In this document: positions 7,265 to 15,361 of the stretch, in pieces
Position numbering within the stretch: position 1 is the first letter of the stretch
Layout: each line of letters begins with the position of its first letter
Assembly: GCA_910579545.1 (NCBI GenBank)
Contig: CAJTVI010000006.1
Coordinates: 12,110-76,109, forward strand
Length of the DNA: 64,000 bases
Source: an uncultured Oscillospiraceae bacterium
GTDB taxonomy: Bacteria; Bacillota; Clostridia; Oscillospirales; Ruminococcaceae
Direction: 5' to 3'
Made by a program: the position numbers and the translations under genes
Notes under the pieces: generated by a model
What the model was told of the DNA's origin: nothing
Database searches by the model: none
The model's input: the letters and a program-made list of their open reading frames with translations, nothing else

Positions 7265-8081
7265 AAGGGCCCATTTTGTTTTCGTACTCAATAAACCGCT
7301 TTTTAATCGCCTCCATTCGTTTGATCACGCCGCTATGGTTTTTATAGCCGAGTTTTTCGGCGATTTCCTTATAGCTGTACCCGTCGGATCGCAGTTTTAG
7401 GATTTTCATATCCTTTGGGGTCAGAGTAGCTTTGAAATGTTCGCAAAAGTCGTCTTCCTCCACCTGCTCCACAAAATTATCTGCGGGGTTGCTTAAGGCA
7501 TGAATCTCACTGTTGGGGTTTTCAAGGCATTCTTCCAAAGAAACAGTCTGTACCTGCTTTGAGCGGGAATGATACCATTTGCGAAGAAAATCCCGGCGCA
7601 CATAGGTATCATAAGGCTCAAAATCTTCTTCGCAGGGCATTTCATGCAGGGCCTGCATCATTGGTTCCCAGTTTTCTTTCTTGATGGCCCACTCGACGAT
7701 CTTGCTGAATAATTCCTCGACCTGTTCCCGCGGAGGGAAGACAATTTGCTGGTAGGGTCGCAGGAAAAACATTGCCTGCAAATTCCATCCAGTGAATATT
7801 TCCACCCCTTCAAGCCAGAGATGCAGCGAGTAGCTCAACCTCCACATCGGGAAGTTGACGCTATAATACTCCTTGAATCCGCGAAAGCCGAAGTGTGGAA
7901 ACACCAGAAAGCTTATGGCATCCAAGAGTTCCGTCCGAAAAGCATCACCCTCGATGACATCCTTGATCCAGTCAATGTTTTCCCTGATTCCGCCCATTGA
8001 GCGTGGTAACTTTCGCAAGGTGGGGCAGCGGATGAATAAATCGTAGGGGAGAATGTAGACAAGCGGGAGAAAGCGAAGCAT
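7263..8081 (-). CDS. sigma-70-family-like regulator (region 4 HTH)
   Basis: A protein of at least 272 residues whose C terminus (ATLTPKDMKILKLRSDGYSYKEIAEKLGYKN) is a sigma-70 region-4-type helix-turn-helix; the N-terminal half (FLPLVYILPYDLFIRCP, LPRSMGGIRENIDWIKD) belongs to a family often annotated as sigma factor in Clostridial ICEs. Start uncertain: the first ATG (8081) has no ribosome site. A strong AAAGGAGG lies at 8124-8131, and the frame is open from there (reading IHTAAIYSFPADT before the first Met), but no ATG, GTG or TTG is present; in-frame ATC at 8120 or ACG at 8114 are possible. It is divergent from the Xre repressor and could control element genes. Confidence 0.7.
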   Translation of the reverse strand: MLRFLPLVYILPYDLFIRCPTLRKLPRSMGGIRENIDWIKDVIEGDAFRTELLDAISFLVFPHFGFRGFKEYYSVNFPMWRLSYSLHLWLEGVEIFTGWNLQAMFFLRPYQQIVFPPREQVEELFSKIVEWAIKKENWEPMMQALHEMPCEEDFEPYDTYVRRDFLRKWYHSRSKQVQTVSLEECLENPNSEIHALSNPADNFVEQVEEDDFCEHFKATLTPKDMKILKLRSDGYSYKEIAEKLGYKNHSGVIKRMEAIKKRFIEYENKMGP

Positions 8082-8328
8082 GGTATCTGCTGGGAAAGAA
8101 TAAATGGCAGCCGTATGGATCGGCCTCCTTTCAGTTGGTGTTTAGGACATTTACATAATATATCGGCATAATCATACCTGAAATGTTCCTGACTTTCAAA
8201 TTTTTCCGAAAATATTTTTTGTCTGTTTGGCAAGGACTCAGAGTAACTCAAAATCAGCTTCTGACAGGGTTGCAATTTCTTCACATCCGGGTTATACTAT
8301 ATGCCAACCCAAAAAGGAGGTCGATGCC
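8082..8328. promoter_or_regulatory. divergent control region between sigma-like gene and xre
   Basis: AT-rich compared with its neighbours. It contains the strong rightward promoter at 8270-8298 and the minus-strand ribosome site at 8124-8131. No further ORF is supported. Confidence 0.5.
8270..8298 (+). promoter_or_regulatory. sigma-A promoter of xre-kilA-recombinase operon
   Basis: TTGCAA (8270-8275), 17-base spacer, TATACT (8293-8298); transcription would start about 25 bases before the xre ATG, with AAAAAGGAGG (8311-8320) as ribosome site. Confidence 0.75.
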
Positions 8329-8682
8329 ATGAAGGAAACGGGTAAGCGCCTGAAAGCCTTGCGCGAGGGGATCGGCATCTCACAGGCAAAGCTTGCTGAG
8401 GCTCTCGGCTCCACACAATCCAGCATTAACCGGTATGAAAACGGACAGGCCACTCCCCCCGTTGCGCTGTTCCGCCGATATGCGGACTTTTTCGATGTAT
8501 CGCTGGATTATATTTTCGCGCGGACGGACAAGCCACAAGGTGCGACGTATAAGTTTCAACCCAAGGCCACCCCAGAGCGTGAAGAAATGCGCCGGTTTAT
8601 TGAGATGTGCTTTGACCCCAAATCGCCCATGCACGACAAGCTGAAGGAAACGCTGTTTCGCATGATGGAGGACACCCAATGA
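8329..8682 (+). CDS. Xre-family transcriptional repressor
   Basis: A 117-residue regulator with an N-terminal HTH_3 domain (residues about 5-60: KRLKALREGIGISQAKLAEA followed by GSTQSSINRYENGQATPP), the classic lambda-repressor-type helix-turn-helix, then a short C-terminal region ending LKETLFRMMEDTQ. Start ATG at 8329 is supported by AAAAAGGAGG nine bases upstream and a sigma-A promoter just before it. Its stop overlaps the start of the KilA-N gene (ATGA), so it heads an operon with KilA-N and the large serine recombinase and probably represses this operon and/or the divergent sigma-like gene. Confidence 0.88.
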   Translation: MKETGKRLKALREGIGISQAKLAEALGSTQSSINRYENGQATPPVALFRRYADFFDVSLDYIFARTDKPQGATYKFQPKATPEREEMRRFIEMCFDPKSPMHDKLKETLFRMMEDTQ

Positions 8683-9530
8683 GTAAAAAGACCTCTCTTA
8701 TCATGGTGCAGGATACGCCTGTCACCGTTATGAATTTTGACCAGCGGGATTATATCAGCCTCACGGATATGGCAAAAGCCCGGACAGATGCGGCGCGGGC
8801 GGCAGACGTCATCAAGAACTGGCTCCGTGCCCGGTCCACGCTGGAATTTCTCGGGACGTGGGAGGTGCTTTACAACCCGAATTTCAAAGTGGTCGAATTC
8901 GACCACTTTAAGAGCGAGGCCGGCTTGCACACCTTTACCCTCAGCGCAAAGGAATGGATCGAGAAAACAGGCGCAGTCGGCATCTATGTGCAGTCGGGAC
9001 GCTACGGCGGCACCTATGCCCACAAGGACATTGCTTTTGAGTTTGGCTCCGCCATCAGCCCGGTCTTTAAGCTGTATCTGCTGAAAGAATACCAGCGCCT
9101 CAAGGACGATGAAAACGACCGGCTTAAGCTGGAATGGAACGCCAAGCGGTTCCTCTCCAAAAACAACTACCTGATCCATACGGATGCCGTAAAAAATTAC
9201 GTTTTACCGCAAAGCAGCTACACCAAAAACACCGAATGGCTGGCCTATGCGGATGAAGCCGACCTCTTGAACGTTGCCTTGTTTGGATGTACGGCCAAAG
9301 AATGGCGGGAGGCAAACCCGGAACTCGCAAAGCACAACAATATCCGGGATTATGCATCCATTCCGGATCTGACCGTTCTGTCCAATCTGGAAACCCACAA
9401 TGCGGAGCTTATTAAGAGCGGTATGCCGAAAGCTGAGCGCTTTGAGCGGCTGCGAGAGATCGCACAATATCAGCTGCGGGTGCTGGCTGAGGCCGAACGG
9501 ATCAAGGAACTGCCGGAGGGAGGCGGATAA
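8679..9530 (+). CDS. KilA-N domain protein
   Basis: A 283-residue protein with an N-terminal KilA-N domain, a DNA-binding fold of phages and mobile elements. Visible landmarks: DYISLTDMAKARTDAARAAD, VIKNWLRARSTLEFLGTWE, and GLHTFTLSAKEWIEKTGAVG then GRYGGTYAHKDIAFEFGSAI, which is the end of the KilA-N core. The remaining half is charged and helical (KLEWNAKRFLSKNNYLIHTD, KAERFERLREIAQYQLRVLA) and I cannot assign it. Its ATG overlaps the xre stop and the recombinase follows three bases after its stop, so the three are one transcription unit. Role is unknown; related proteins are common cargo of Clostridial prophages and ICEs. Confidence 0.88.
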   Translation: MSKKTSLIMVQDTPVTVMNFDQRDYISLTDMAKARTDAARAADVIKNWLRARSTLEFLGTWEVLYNPNFKVVEFDHFKSEAGLHTFTLSAKEWIEKTGAVGIYVQSGRYGGTYAHKDIAFEFGSAISPVFKLYLLKEYQRLKDDENDRLKLEWNAKRFLSKNNYLIHTDAVKNYVLPQSSYTKNTEWLAYADEADLLNVALFGCTAKEWREANPELAKHNNIRDYASIPDLTVLSNLETHNAELIKSGMPKAERFERLREIAQYQLRVLAEAERIKELPEGGG

Positions 9531-9533
9531 GCA

Positions 9534-11174
9534 GTGACAGCCGTAATTTATGCCCGCTATTCCAGCGATAATCAGCGCGAGGAAAGTATCGAGGGCCAGA
9601 TTCGGGAATGTACCGCTTTTGCGGAAAAGAACGGCGTTACCGTATTGCGCCACTACATCGACCGTGCTTTTTCAGCCAAGACAGACAACCGCCCGGAGTT
9701 TCAGAATATGGTCAGGGACAGTGGTAAGCGGCTGTTCGATATGGTGATCGTTTGGAAACTGGACCGGTTTGCCCGCAACCGCTACGACAGTGCCCGATAC
9801 AAGGCCACACTGAAAAAGAACGGGGTCAAGGTGGTATCCGCCACCGAAGTCATTTCCGAGGGTGCCGAGGGCATTATTCTTGAATCCGTGCTGGAGGGTT
9901 ATGCCGAGTATTATTCTGCCGACCTCTCTGAAAAGGTCGTCCGGGGTATGACGGAGAACGCTCTCAAATGCAAGTACAATGGCGGCACCCTGCCCATCGG
10001 TTATACCATCGACAGCGAACAGTATTTCCAGCTTGAACCGCTGACCGCACCCTTTGTTCTCGAAGCCTTCAAGCGGTACGCAGCGGGCGCGACCATAACC
10101 GAGGTGCGGGATTGGCTCAACGAAAAAGGCGTCAAGAATACGCGCGGGCAGAAAATGGCCTATAACAGCATCCAACATATGCTCAAAAATCGCCGCTATA
10201 TCGGGGAGTATACTTACCGGGATATTTTTGTGCCGGACGGCATTCCCGCTATCGTTCCCAAAGAACTGTTTGACCGTGTGCAGGACAAGACAGCGAAAAA
10301 CAAAAAAGCCCCGGCCCGTCACAAGGCCGAGGACGATTATATTTTGACCACCAAACTGTTTTGTGGTTACTGCGGTGCATATCTTTGCGGCGAAAGCGGC
10401 ACCAGCCACACGGGCAGGGTACATCACTATTACAAATGCGTATCTGTGAAAAAGAAGCGCACCGAATGCCACAAACGACCGGTCAAGAAAGACTGGATTG
10501 AAGATGTGGTGGTCAATGAAACCATGAAAATGGTGATGGACGATAAGGCGATTGAGGCCATCGTATCCATGCTGATGGATTTGCAGGATAAGGAAAACGT
10601 AAATCTGCCGCTGTATGAACAGCAGCTTCGGGAGACAAACACCTCCATTCAAAATATGCTCAACGCCATTCAGCAGGGTATCCTCACCAAGTCTACAAAG
10701 GGGCGGCTGGAGGAATTGGAGACCATCAAAGAGGAGCTGGAAACCAAAATCGCCTGCGAAAAGCTGGAAAAGCCCAAGGTGAGTGCCGAGTTTATGACCT
10801 TCTGGCTCCATCGTTTCCGTAAGCTGGATGTGCGGGAAAAGACGCACAGGAAAATGCTGATTGATACCTTTATCAACGCAATTTTCCTCTACGATGACAA
10901 GATGATAATCACCTTCAATTACAGGGAAGGCACCAACACGATTACCTTTGATGAGCTGAAATCGGCGTTGAATGGTGAAAAGATGGGTTCAGATTTGGAT
11001 TGCTTAACTGCACCATGTACGCCGCTCAGGGACGCCTTGGGCGGCGTACTTATATCCAAAATTTCAACCAAGCATATACGAATATTCACCTGCCCACAAT
11101 TCAGATCCACGGTCCGGCTGGAAGAAAACCAGCCGGGCCTTTTTCATCTCAAAGGCCAAAGTACAAGGGGGTAG
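9534..11174 (+). CDS. large serine recombinase (integrase)
   Basis: A 546-residue large serine recombinase, the class that integrates and excises ICEs and phages. Seen: resolvase domain with AVIYARYSSDNQREESIEGQ (Ser10 expected nucleophile), KLDRFARNRYDSA, the recombinase domain (GYTIDSEQYF, WLNEKGVKNTRGQKM), a zinc ribbon (CGYCGAYLC with a later CHKRP), and a coiled-coil region (residues about 370-415). GTG start at 9534 follows GGAGGGAGGCGG. Oddity: after FDELKSALN (about residue 480) the frame runs on without family-like sequence and straight through a rho-independent terminator (11111-11144), so the last 50-60 residues may be a recombination-altered or frameshifted tail. It could be the integrase of this element or of the neighbouring ICE. 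Confidence 0.9.
   Translation: MTAVIYARYSSDNQREESIEGQIRECTAFAEKNGVTVLRHYIDRAFSAKTDNRPEFQNMVRDSGKRLFDMVIVWKLDRFARNRYDSARYKATLKKNGVKVVSATEVISEGAEGIILESVLEGYAEYYSADLSEKVVRGMTENALKCKYNGGTLPIGYTIDSEQYFQLEPLTAPFVLEAFKRYAAGATITEVRDWLNEKGVKNTRGQKMAYNSIQHMLKNRRYIGEYTYRDIFVPDGIPAIVPKELFDRVQDKTAKNKKAPARHKAEDDYILTTKLFCGYCGAYLCGESGTSHTGRVHHYYKCVSVKKKRTECHKRPVKKDWIEDVVVNETMKMVMDDKAIEAIVSMLMDLQDKENVNLPLYEQQLRETNTSIQNMLNAIQQGILTKSTKGRLEELETIKEELETKIACEKLEKPKVSAEFMTFWLHRFRKLDVREKTHRKMLIDTFINAIFLYDDKMIITFNYREGTNTITFDELKSALNGEKMGSDLDCLTAPCTPLRDALGGVLISKISTKHIRIFTCPQFRSTVRLEENQPGLFHLKGQSTRG
11111..11144 (+). terminator. rho-independent terminator within 3' end of recombinase frame
   Basis: GGTCCGGCTGG-AAGAAAA-CCAGCCGGGCC followed by TTTTT. 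It lies inside the open frame of the recombinase, 30 bases before its stop. Confidence 0.8.
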
Positions 11175-11421
11175 TGTACCCTTTTGACCCCGTAACAGCA
11201 AGCGGAAAGTGCTGCTTGCTTTCCCCCAGCGCCCAACCAGCAGGCCGGGCGCTTTTTCTTTGCCCTTTCCCGGGGCGGCGTTTCCCCCTTCCCCCCTCTC
11301 ACACTCTCCCCCTAATACTTTACCGGCTGGAAAAGAAGGCCCCTCTCCTCTCAAAGCAACGGAAAAGATAAAACCCAACGCAACCCACAACCCCAACACA
11401 GCAAGAAAGGACGGATCGAAC
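11175..11421. other. intergenic region upstream of parM (possible centromere)
   Basis: Contains GTGTACCCTTTTGAC-type sequence (11171-11189) resembling the inverted repeats near brxA, a terminator at 11228-11257, and pyrimidine-rich runs. ParMR systems usually carry their centromere here; no clear tandem repeats were seen. Confidence 0.35.
11228..11257 (+). terminator. rho-independent terminator
   Basis: AGCGCCC, 12-base loop, GGGCGCT followed by TTTTC; ends the recombinase operon before parM. Confidence 0.75.
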
Positions 11422-12342
11422 ATGAACATCGGCATCGACCACGGTTACTACGCCATCAAAACCCGGCACTGTTCCTTCCCAGCCGGTATCACGGCATACT
11501 CGCATGAACCCTACACCCTGCAGAACACGTTGGAGTACGAGGGCCGGTATTATGTCTGCGGCACCGGCCGCCAGCCGATCCTGCGGGATAAGACTGAGAA
11601 CGACAATTACTTCCTGCTGACCCTCGCAGCAATCGCCAAAGAGATTAAACACAGAGGCGAAAAAACGGAGTGTTCGGTGGTGATCGGTGCGGGCCTGCCC
11701 CTTACAACCTACGGACGCGAGAAAAAGCCGTTCCACAAATATCTGCTGCGTTCCTCCCAGCCGGTGTGCTTTAGGTTTGAGGGAACGCCCTACCGGGTGA
11801 CGATCCAGGACGTTCTGCTGTTCCCGCAGGGCTACTCGGCCATTGTGGTTCGCCCCGAATTTGTGCGGGAGGAGCCGTCCGTGCTGCTCATGGATGTGGG
11901 CGGGTGGACAGTGGATCTCATGCGGCTGGACAACGCAAGGCCCAACGCAGATACCTGCCGCAGCCTGGAACTTGGCATGATCCGCTGCATGGACGAGGCG
12001 CGGGAACAGGTGCGGCGGGACACCGGCCTGTCTGTCACGGATGCCCAGGTCGAGCGGGTGCTGGCCGGTAAGCCATGCAGCATCCGGGAGGACGCCGGCG
12101 TGATCATCCAGCAGCAGGGCCGGCTGTACACCGAGCGGCTGCTGTCGGCAGCAATGGAGGCGGGCTTTGACCTCAAGGCGCTGCCGGTCATCCTGATGGG
12201 CGGCGGGGCGACGGTCGTGATGCGCAACCTGCGCGAGCAGGACCGATTGTGCCGCGTTTTACCGCTGGCAGACGTCCGTGCCAATGCCGAGGGCTACGAG
12301 CGGATCATGGGCCAGATGCCGGACGGTGAGCACAAGGGATGA
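11422..12342 (+). CDS. ParM/StbA-like actin-family segregation protein
   Basis: A 306-residue actin-like ATPase of the ParM/Alp family. Seen: N-terminal phosphate-binding segment MNIGIDHGYYAIKTRHC, second phosphate loop VLLMDVGGWTVDLMRL, and adenosine motif LPVILMGGGATVVMRNL, the three hallmarks of actin-fold ATPases. ParM polymerises to push sister plasmids apart, so here it presumably stabilises the excised circular form of the ICE. Start ATG at 11422 follows AGAAAGGACGGATCGAAC; an open frame extends to 11209 but crosses a terminator. Its stop overlaps the next gene (ATGA), the usual parM-parR arrangement. Confidence 0.85.
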   Translation: MNIGIDHGYYAIKTRHCSFPAGITAYSHEPYTLQNTLEYEGRYYVCGTGRQPILRDKTENDNYFLLTLAAIAKEIKHRGEKTECSVVIGAGLPLTTYGREKKPFHKYLLRSSQPVCFRFEGTPYRVTIQDVLLFPQGYSAIVVRPEFVREEPSVLLMDVGGWTVDLMRLDNARPNADTCRSLELGMIRCMDEAREQVRRDTGLSVTDAQVERVLAGKPCSIREDAGVIIQQQGRLYTERLLSAAMEAGFDLKALPVILMGGGATVVMRNLREQDRLCRVLPLADVRANAEGYERIMGQMPDGEHKG

Positions 12343-12653
12343 GCAGGGCGCGGTTCACCTTTCGGCCCAGTGCCCAGCTCGACAGCCACCGGAGGGCTTG
12401 GGCATACCTGCAGGCTGTGCCGGACGGCCAGCGCAATGATTTCCTTGTCCATGCAATTTTACGAATGCAGGAGGATACTGTGCTGGAAGAAACACTCCGA
12501 AGAATCCTGCGGGAAGAATTGCAGACCATTCATCTCCAGACCGGCCCGCATCCAGAAACTGCGGAGCAATGCACTGTCCCTGAACCCAGCACAGCCCCGC
12601 CAATCCCGCAGGAAATGCTGTCCTTTCTCGGTGATCTCATGCAGGATGCCTGA
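12339..12653 (+). CDS. ParR-like partner of ParM (small ICE protein)
   Basis: A 104-residue protein whose ATG overlaps the parM stop. N terminus RARFTFRPSAQLDSHRRAWA then YLQAVPDGQRNDFLVHAILR, compatible with a short ribbon-helix-helix DNA-binding region, followed by a charged helix (LEETLRRILREELQTIHLQT) and a proline-rich linker ending in LSFLGDLMQDA. The position and the short C-terminal peptide, which in ParR proteins contacts ParM, suggest a centromere-binding partner; sequence alone does not prove it. Confidence 0.6.
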   Translation: MSRARFTFRPSAQLDSHRRAWAYLQAVPDGQRNDFLVHAILRMQEDTVLEETLRRILREELQTIHLQTGPHPETAEQCTVPEPSTAPPIPQEMLSFLGDLMQDA

Positions 12654-12803
12654 GCCAGACCAGTCCAGCCTTCGCCCTTGTTGCTTATGCCGGTCTTTGC
12701 CCGATGTGTCCATATAACCTTGTTGGCTCTGGTGATAGCTTTACTGCCGGCTTTCGAGTATCCTTTGTGTTGCCGCAAGGGACGGCAGAAAGGAGCCACG
12801 AGC

Positions 12804-13310
12804 ATGGATACAAAAGGCGTTACCTGTAAGATCCCGCTGGAGTTGCACAACCGGATCAGCGAGGAGATCCGGGCCAGCGGCAGCACGATGAGCCGGTTCA
12901 TCGAGATGGTCATCACGAGCTACTATGAGGAAAAAGAGAAAGGGGATCAGGTCATGGGCAAGACAAGGACGATGGCATTCCAGATCAGCGAGGAGCTGTT
13001 CCAGAAAATCAAGGAGTATCTGGCCGAGTATGAGCGGGTGTACCACCGCAGGCTGACCCAAAAGGAGTTTGTGCTCGGGCTGATCGAGCAGGCGCTGGAG
13101 GAAGCCGAGGAGGAATTCGCGGCCGTCCGCGCGGCGCTGGGCGAGGATGACCAGGACAATGATGAGGAGGCCGGAGCGGACGGGGACACCGAGGATGAGG
13201 CCGGGGATACCGATGCGACTGAGGATGCCCCGGACGGCGCCGACCCGGACGAAGTCGCCAATGAGGACGAGGACGACCCGGATGGAAGCGAGGACGGCCC
13301 GGCAGAATAA
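12804..13310 (+). CDS. ribbon-helix-helix-like ICE protein with acidic tail
   Basis: A 168-residue protein in three parts: an N-terminal CKIPLELHNRISEEIRASGS plus MSRFIEMVITSYYEEKEK resembling a ribbon-helix-helix DNA-binding region (residues 1-45), a second similar region (MAFQISEELFQKIKEYLAEY, residues about 55-105), and a very acidic Asp/Glu/Ala/Gly tail (residues about 120-168). Start ATG at 12804 follows AGAAAGGAGCC. I recognise it as a recurrent gene after parM in Clostridial ICEs but know no function; a duplicated DNA-binding protein with a DNA-mimic-like tail is possible. A strong terminator follows. Confidence 0.65.
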   Translation: MDTKGVTCKIPLELHNRISEEIRASGSTMSRFIEMVITSYYEEKEKGDQVMGKTRTMAFQISEELFQKIKEYLAEYERVYHRRLTQKEFVLGLIEQALEEAEEEFAAVRAALGEDDQDNDEEAGADGDTEDEAGDTDATEDAPDGADPDEVANEDEDDPDGSEDGPAE

Positions 13311-13323
13311 TAATCCGTACAGC

Positions 13324-13366
13324 AAGGCCCGATGGAGCAACCCCAAAGCTCCACCGGGCCTTTTTT
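13324..13366 (+). terminator. rho-independent terminator
   Basis: AAGGCCCGATGGAGC, 9-base loop, GCTCCACCGGGCCTT and TTTT: a 15-bp stem with one mismatch, 13 bases after the stop codon at 13310. Confidence 0.9.
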
Positions 13367-13621
13367 CGTTTCTGGGAAGGCATAAGGGCCAAGATGAACT
13401 GACCGCAGGGAACCACACTCCGCCCAGCGGCCCGCATCAACCCCTGAGCGCGGCTGTGTGGCCCCGTGTGGCCCGGTTCGGGCGCCACTGGGAAAGCAGC
13501 CCGCCGAGAGGAAAACGGACGAACACATCGAAATATGAGCATAACATATCCGCCCGCCGGAACCGAGCGCCCTCTTTTCAGATTGGTGTTGCTGAATGCC
13601 GCTTCGTCAAACCATCAAAAA

Positions 13622-13653
13622 CGGGCAGTCATCCGTTAATGGATGACTGCCCG
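13622..13653 (-). terminator. rho-independent terminator of AT-rich minus-strand gene
   Basis: Perfect 13-bp stem CGGGCAGTCATCC / GGATGACTGCCCG with a 6-base loop; on the minus strand it is followed by GTTTTTGATG. It closes the minus-strand gene at 13673-14020. Confidence 0.85.
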
Positions 13654-13672
13654 ATAAACTGGAATTTGTGAA

Positions 13673-14020
13673 TCAAACAATATTCTCACCCAAGATTATT
13701 TTAGGCATTGTGGTTAAACACCTATTCCAACGTTTATAGAATTTTTCTACACCAAGTTTTGAAACTCTTGCATGTGCTTCTTCATTTTCCAGCACCCAAT
13801 ATAAGACATATGTTACCTTACCTATATTTCTTGTAAGACGAACAGGTAATTCTCCCTCTTTAACTGCGTTAAAATCTTTTTGTCGGTGAGTACGTTTTAT
13901 GTAGTGTACATCAATGACACCGTCTTGCTCCAAGTAAAATTCTGCTACTTCCCTCATCAGTTCTTCAATTTCATCTAACTTGGTCAGTTTTGCCTCATAT
14001 ATGCATATTTCATTAAACAT
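13673..14020 (-). CDS. AT-rich small protein, dimeric alpha-beta barrel (ABM)-like
   Basis: A 115-residue protein with markedly lower GC than all neighbours, pointing to separate transfer. Seen: MFNEICIYEAKLTKLDEIEE, then LMREVAEFYLEQDGVIDVHY, GKVTYVLYWVLENEEAHARV and a C-terminal KLGVEKFYKRWNRCL. The beta-alpha-beta pattern with a length near 100 resembles antibiotic-biosynthesis-monooxygenase-like dimeric barrels, but this is a weak assignment. Start ATG at 14020 follows GGAGGGGTGTTTT; the longer frame to 14074 overlaps the promoter. It has its own promoter, possible operator and terminator and faces against the ICE genes, so it behaves as an autonomous cargo cassette. Confidence 0.7.
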   Translation of the reverse strand: MFNEICIYEAKLTKLDEIEELMREVAEFYLEQDGVIDVHYIKRTHRQKDFNAVKEGELPVRLTRNIGKVTYVLYWVLENEEAHARVSKLGVEKFYKRWNRCLTTMPKIILGENIV

Positions 14021-14056
14021 AAAACACCCCTCCGCAAATCCCGATTTACCGGGATG

Positions 14057-14085
14057 ATTATAGCACGGGACCACTGTTATTTCAA
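14057..14085 (-). promoter_or_regulatory. sigma-A promoter of AT-rich cassette, with possible operator
   Basis: On the minus strand TTGAAA, 17-base spacer, TATAAT. Between the promoter and the start codon lies the dyad TCCCGGTAAATCGGGA (about 14038-14053), a possible repressor site. Confidence 0.8.
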
Positions 14086-14278
14086 TAATGCCCTTGTGGA
14101 TTTGTGGGAACTGCCGAAGTGGTATCCCAGCAACACTTTTCTTAAAAGAGACACCGAGCGGCTACGCAGGGTTCCGGCGGGCTTTTTCATTTCTCAAGCC
14201 AACTCTATGAAAAAAGGGGGGATGCCTTTGCTTGTATCCGGCTAACCTGTCAAAACATCCAAAACACAATGAGAGGAA

Positions 14279-15361
14279 GTGGTCAATGACATCATTCGAT
14301 ACATTGATATGTTCTCCGGGATCGGGGGATTCCGGGAAGGTCTTACCCGCGCCGGAGGATTCGAGTGCGCGGGACACTGCGAGCTCGACACCCAGGCCGA
14401 CCGCAGCTACCGCGCTCTGTTCGACACAAGCGGCGAGTGGTACTGCGCCGACGCCAAGGACGCCGACCCTGCAGCCATGCCCGACTTCGAACTGCTCTGC
14501 GGCGGATTTCCGTGCCAGAGTTTCAGCATTGCTGGACGCCGGGGCGGGTTTGGCGACCCAAGGGGCACCCTGTTCTTTGAACTTGCCCGCCTGGCTGAAG
14601 CGCGGCACCCTCGCTATCTGCTGTATGAGAATGTTCCCGGCCTGCTTAACCATGACGGCGGCCGGACGTTTGCGGCCGTCCTTGATACGCTGGACCGATT
14701 GGGGTATGGCGTGGAGTGGCAGGTGCTCAACAGCAAGGATTTCGGCGTCCCGCAGGCCCGGCGCCGGCTGTACATTGTCGGATATCTTGATGGCAGATGT
14801 GCCGGAAAAGTATTTCCTTTCACCGAAACAGCAGCAGCGTCTCTTGTACAAGTACGCGCCGGAAAGCAGGGCGAACGGGTCTATTCCCCCACAGGTGTAA
14901 GCTGTACGCTGTCGGCGCAGGCGGGCGGGTTTGCCGGGCGTACCGGGCTGTACGACATGGCCGGGATGCCGATGCCGGTAAAAGAGGCCACAAAGAAAGG
15001 CTACAAGATGGCCTATCCGGGCGACAGCATCGACCTGAGCTACCCCACCCAGAACACCAGGCGCGGCAGGGTGGGGCGCGGGATCGCGCATACCCTGACC
15101 GCCAGCAGCACGCAGGGGACCCTCTGCCCGGACGAGACCGGCGCATCGCCATATGGCAGGGTGCGCCGCCTGACCCCGCGCGAGTGCCTGCGCCTGCAGG
15201 GCTGGCGGGAGGAGCAGATCGACAAGGTGCTGGCGATCCAGAGCGACAACCAAGCGTACAAGCAGGCGGGCAACGGCGTGACCGTGACGGTGGTGGAGGC
15301 CATCGGGCGGCGGCTGGCGGCTGCAGACGCAGAACTGCGGGGTGTGCGGGATGCCCCTTGA
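14279..15361 (+). CDS. dcm: DNA (cytosine-5-)-methyltransferase
   Basis: A 360-residue C5-cytosine methyltransferase with all core motifs in order: motif I YIDMFSGIGGFREGL, motif IV GGFPCQSFSIAG (catalytic Cys in PCQ), motif VI ENVPGLL, motif VIII QARRRLYIVG, motif IX region VRRLTPRECLRLQGW and motif X QAYKQAGNGVTV. No restriction endonuclease is adjacent, so it is an orphan methylase, as often carried by ICEs to protect transferred DNA. Start is uncertain: the GTG at 14279 is only two bases after GAGAGG; in-frame ATC at 14291 or the ATG at 14309 are alternatives. The amidoligase start overlaps its 3' end. Confidence 0.92.
   Translation: MVNDIIRYIDMFSGIGGFREGLTRAGGFECAGHCELDTQADRSYRALFDTSGEWYCADAKDADPAAMPDFELLCGGFPCQSFSIAGRRGGFGDPRGTLFFELARLAEARHPRYLLYENVPGLLNHDGGRTFAAVLDTLDRLGYGVEWQVLNSKDFGVPQARRRLYIVGYLDGRCAGKVFPFTETAAASLVQVRAGKQGERVYSPTGVSCTLSAQAGGFAGRTGLYDMAGMPMPVKEATKKGYKMAYPGDSIDLSYPTQNTRRGRVGRGIAHTLTASSTQGTLCPDETGASPYGRVRRLTPRECLRLQGWREEQIDKVLAIQSDNQAYKQAGNGVTVTVVEAIGRRLAAADAELRGVRDAP

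Larger units (their letters stand above)
13311..13672. other. gene-free stretch with two terminators
   Basis: Holds the terminator of the preceding gene (13324-13366) and the convergent terminator at 13622-13653. The sequence between them is GC-rich with open frames that look like shadows; I see no supported gene. Confidence 0.5.

Noticed and set aside
14232..14900. 222-codon frame overlapping the Dcm gene
   Set aside because: Shadow; the other frame carries all C5-methyltransferase motifs.
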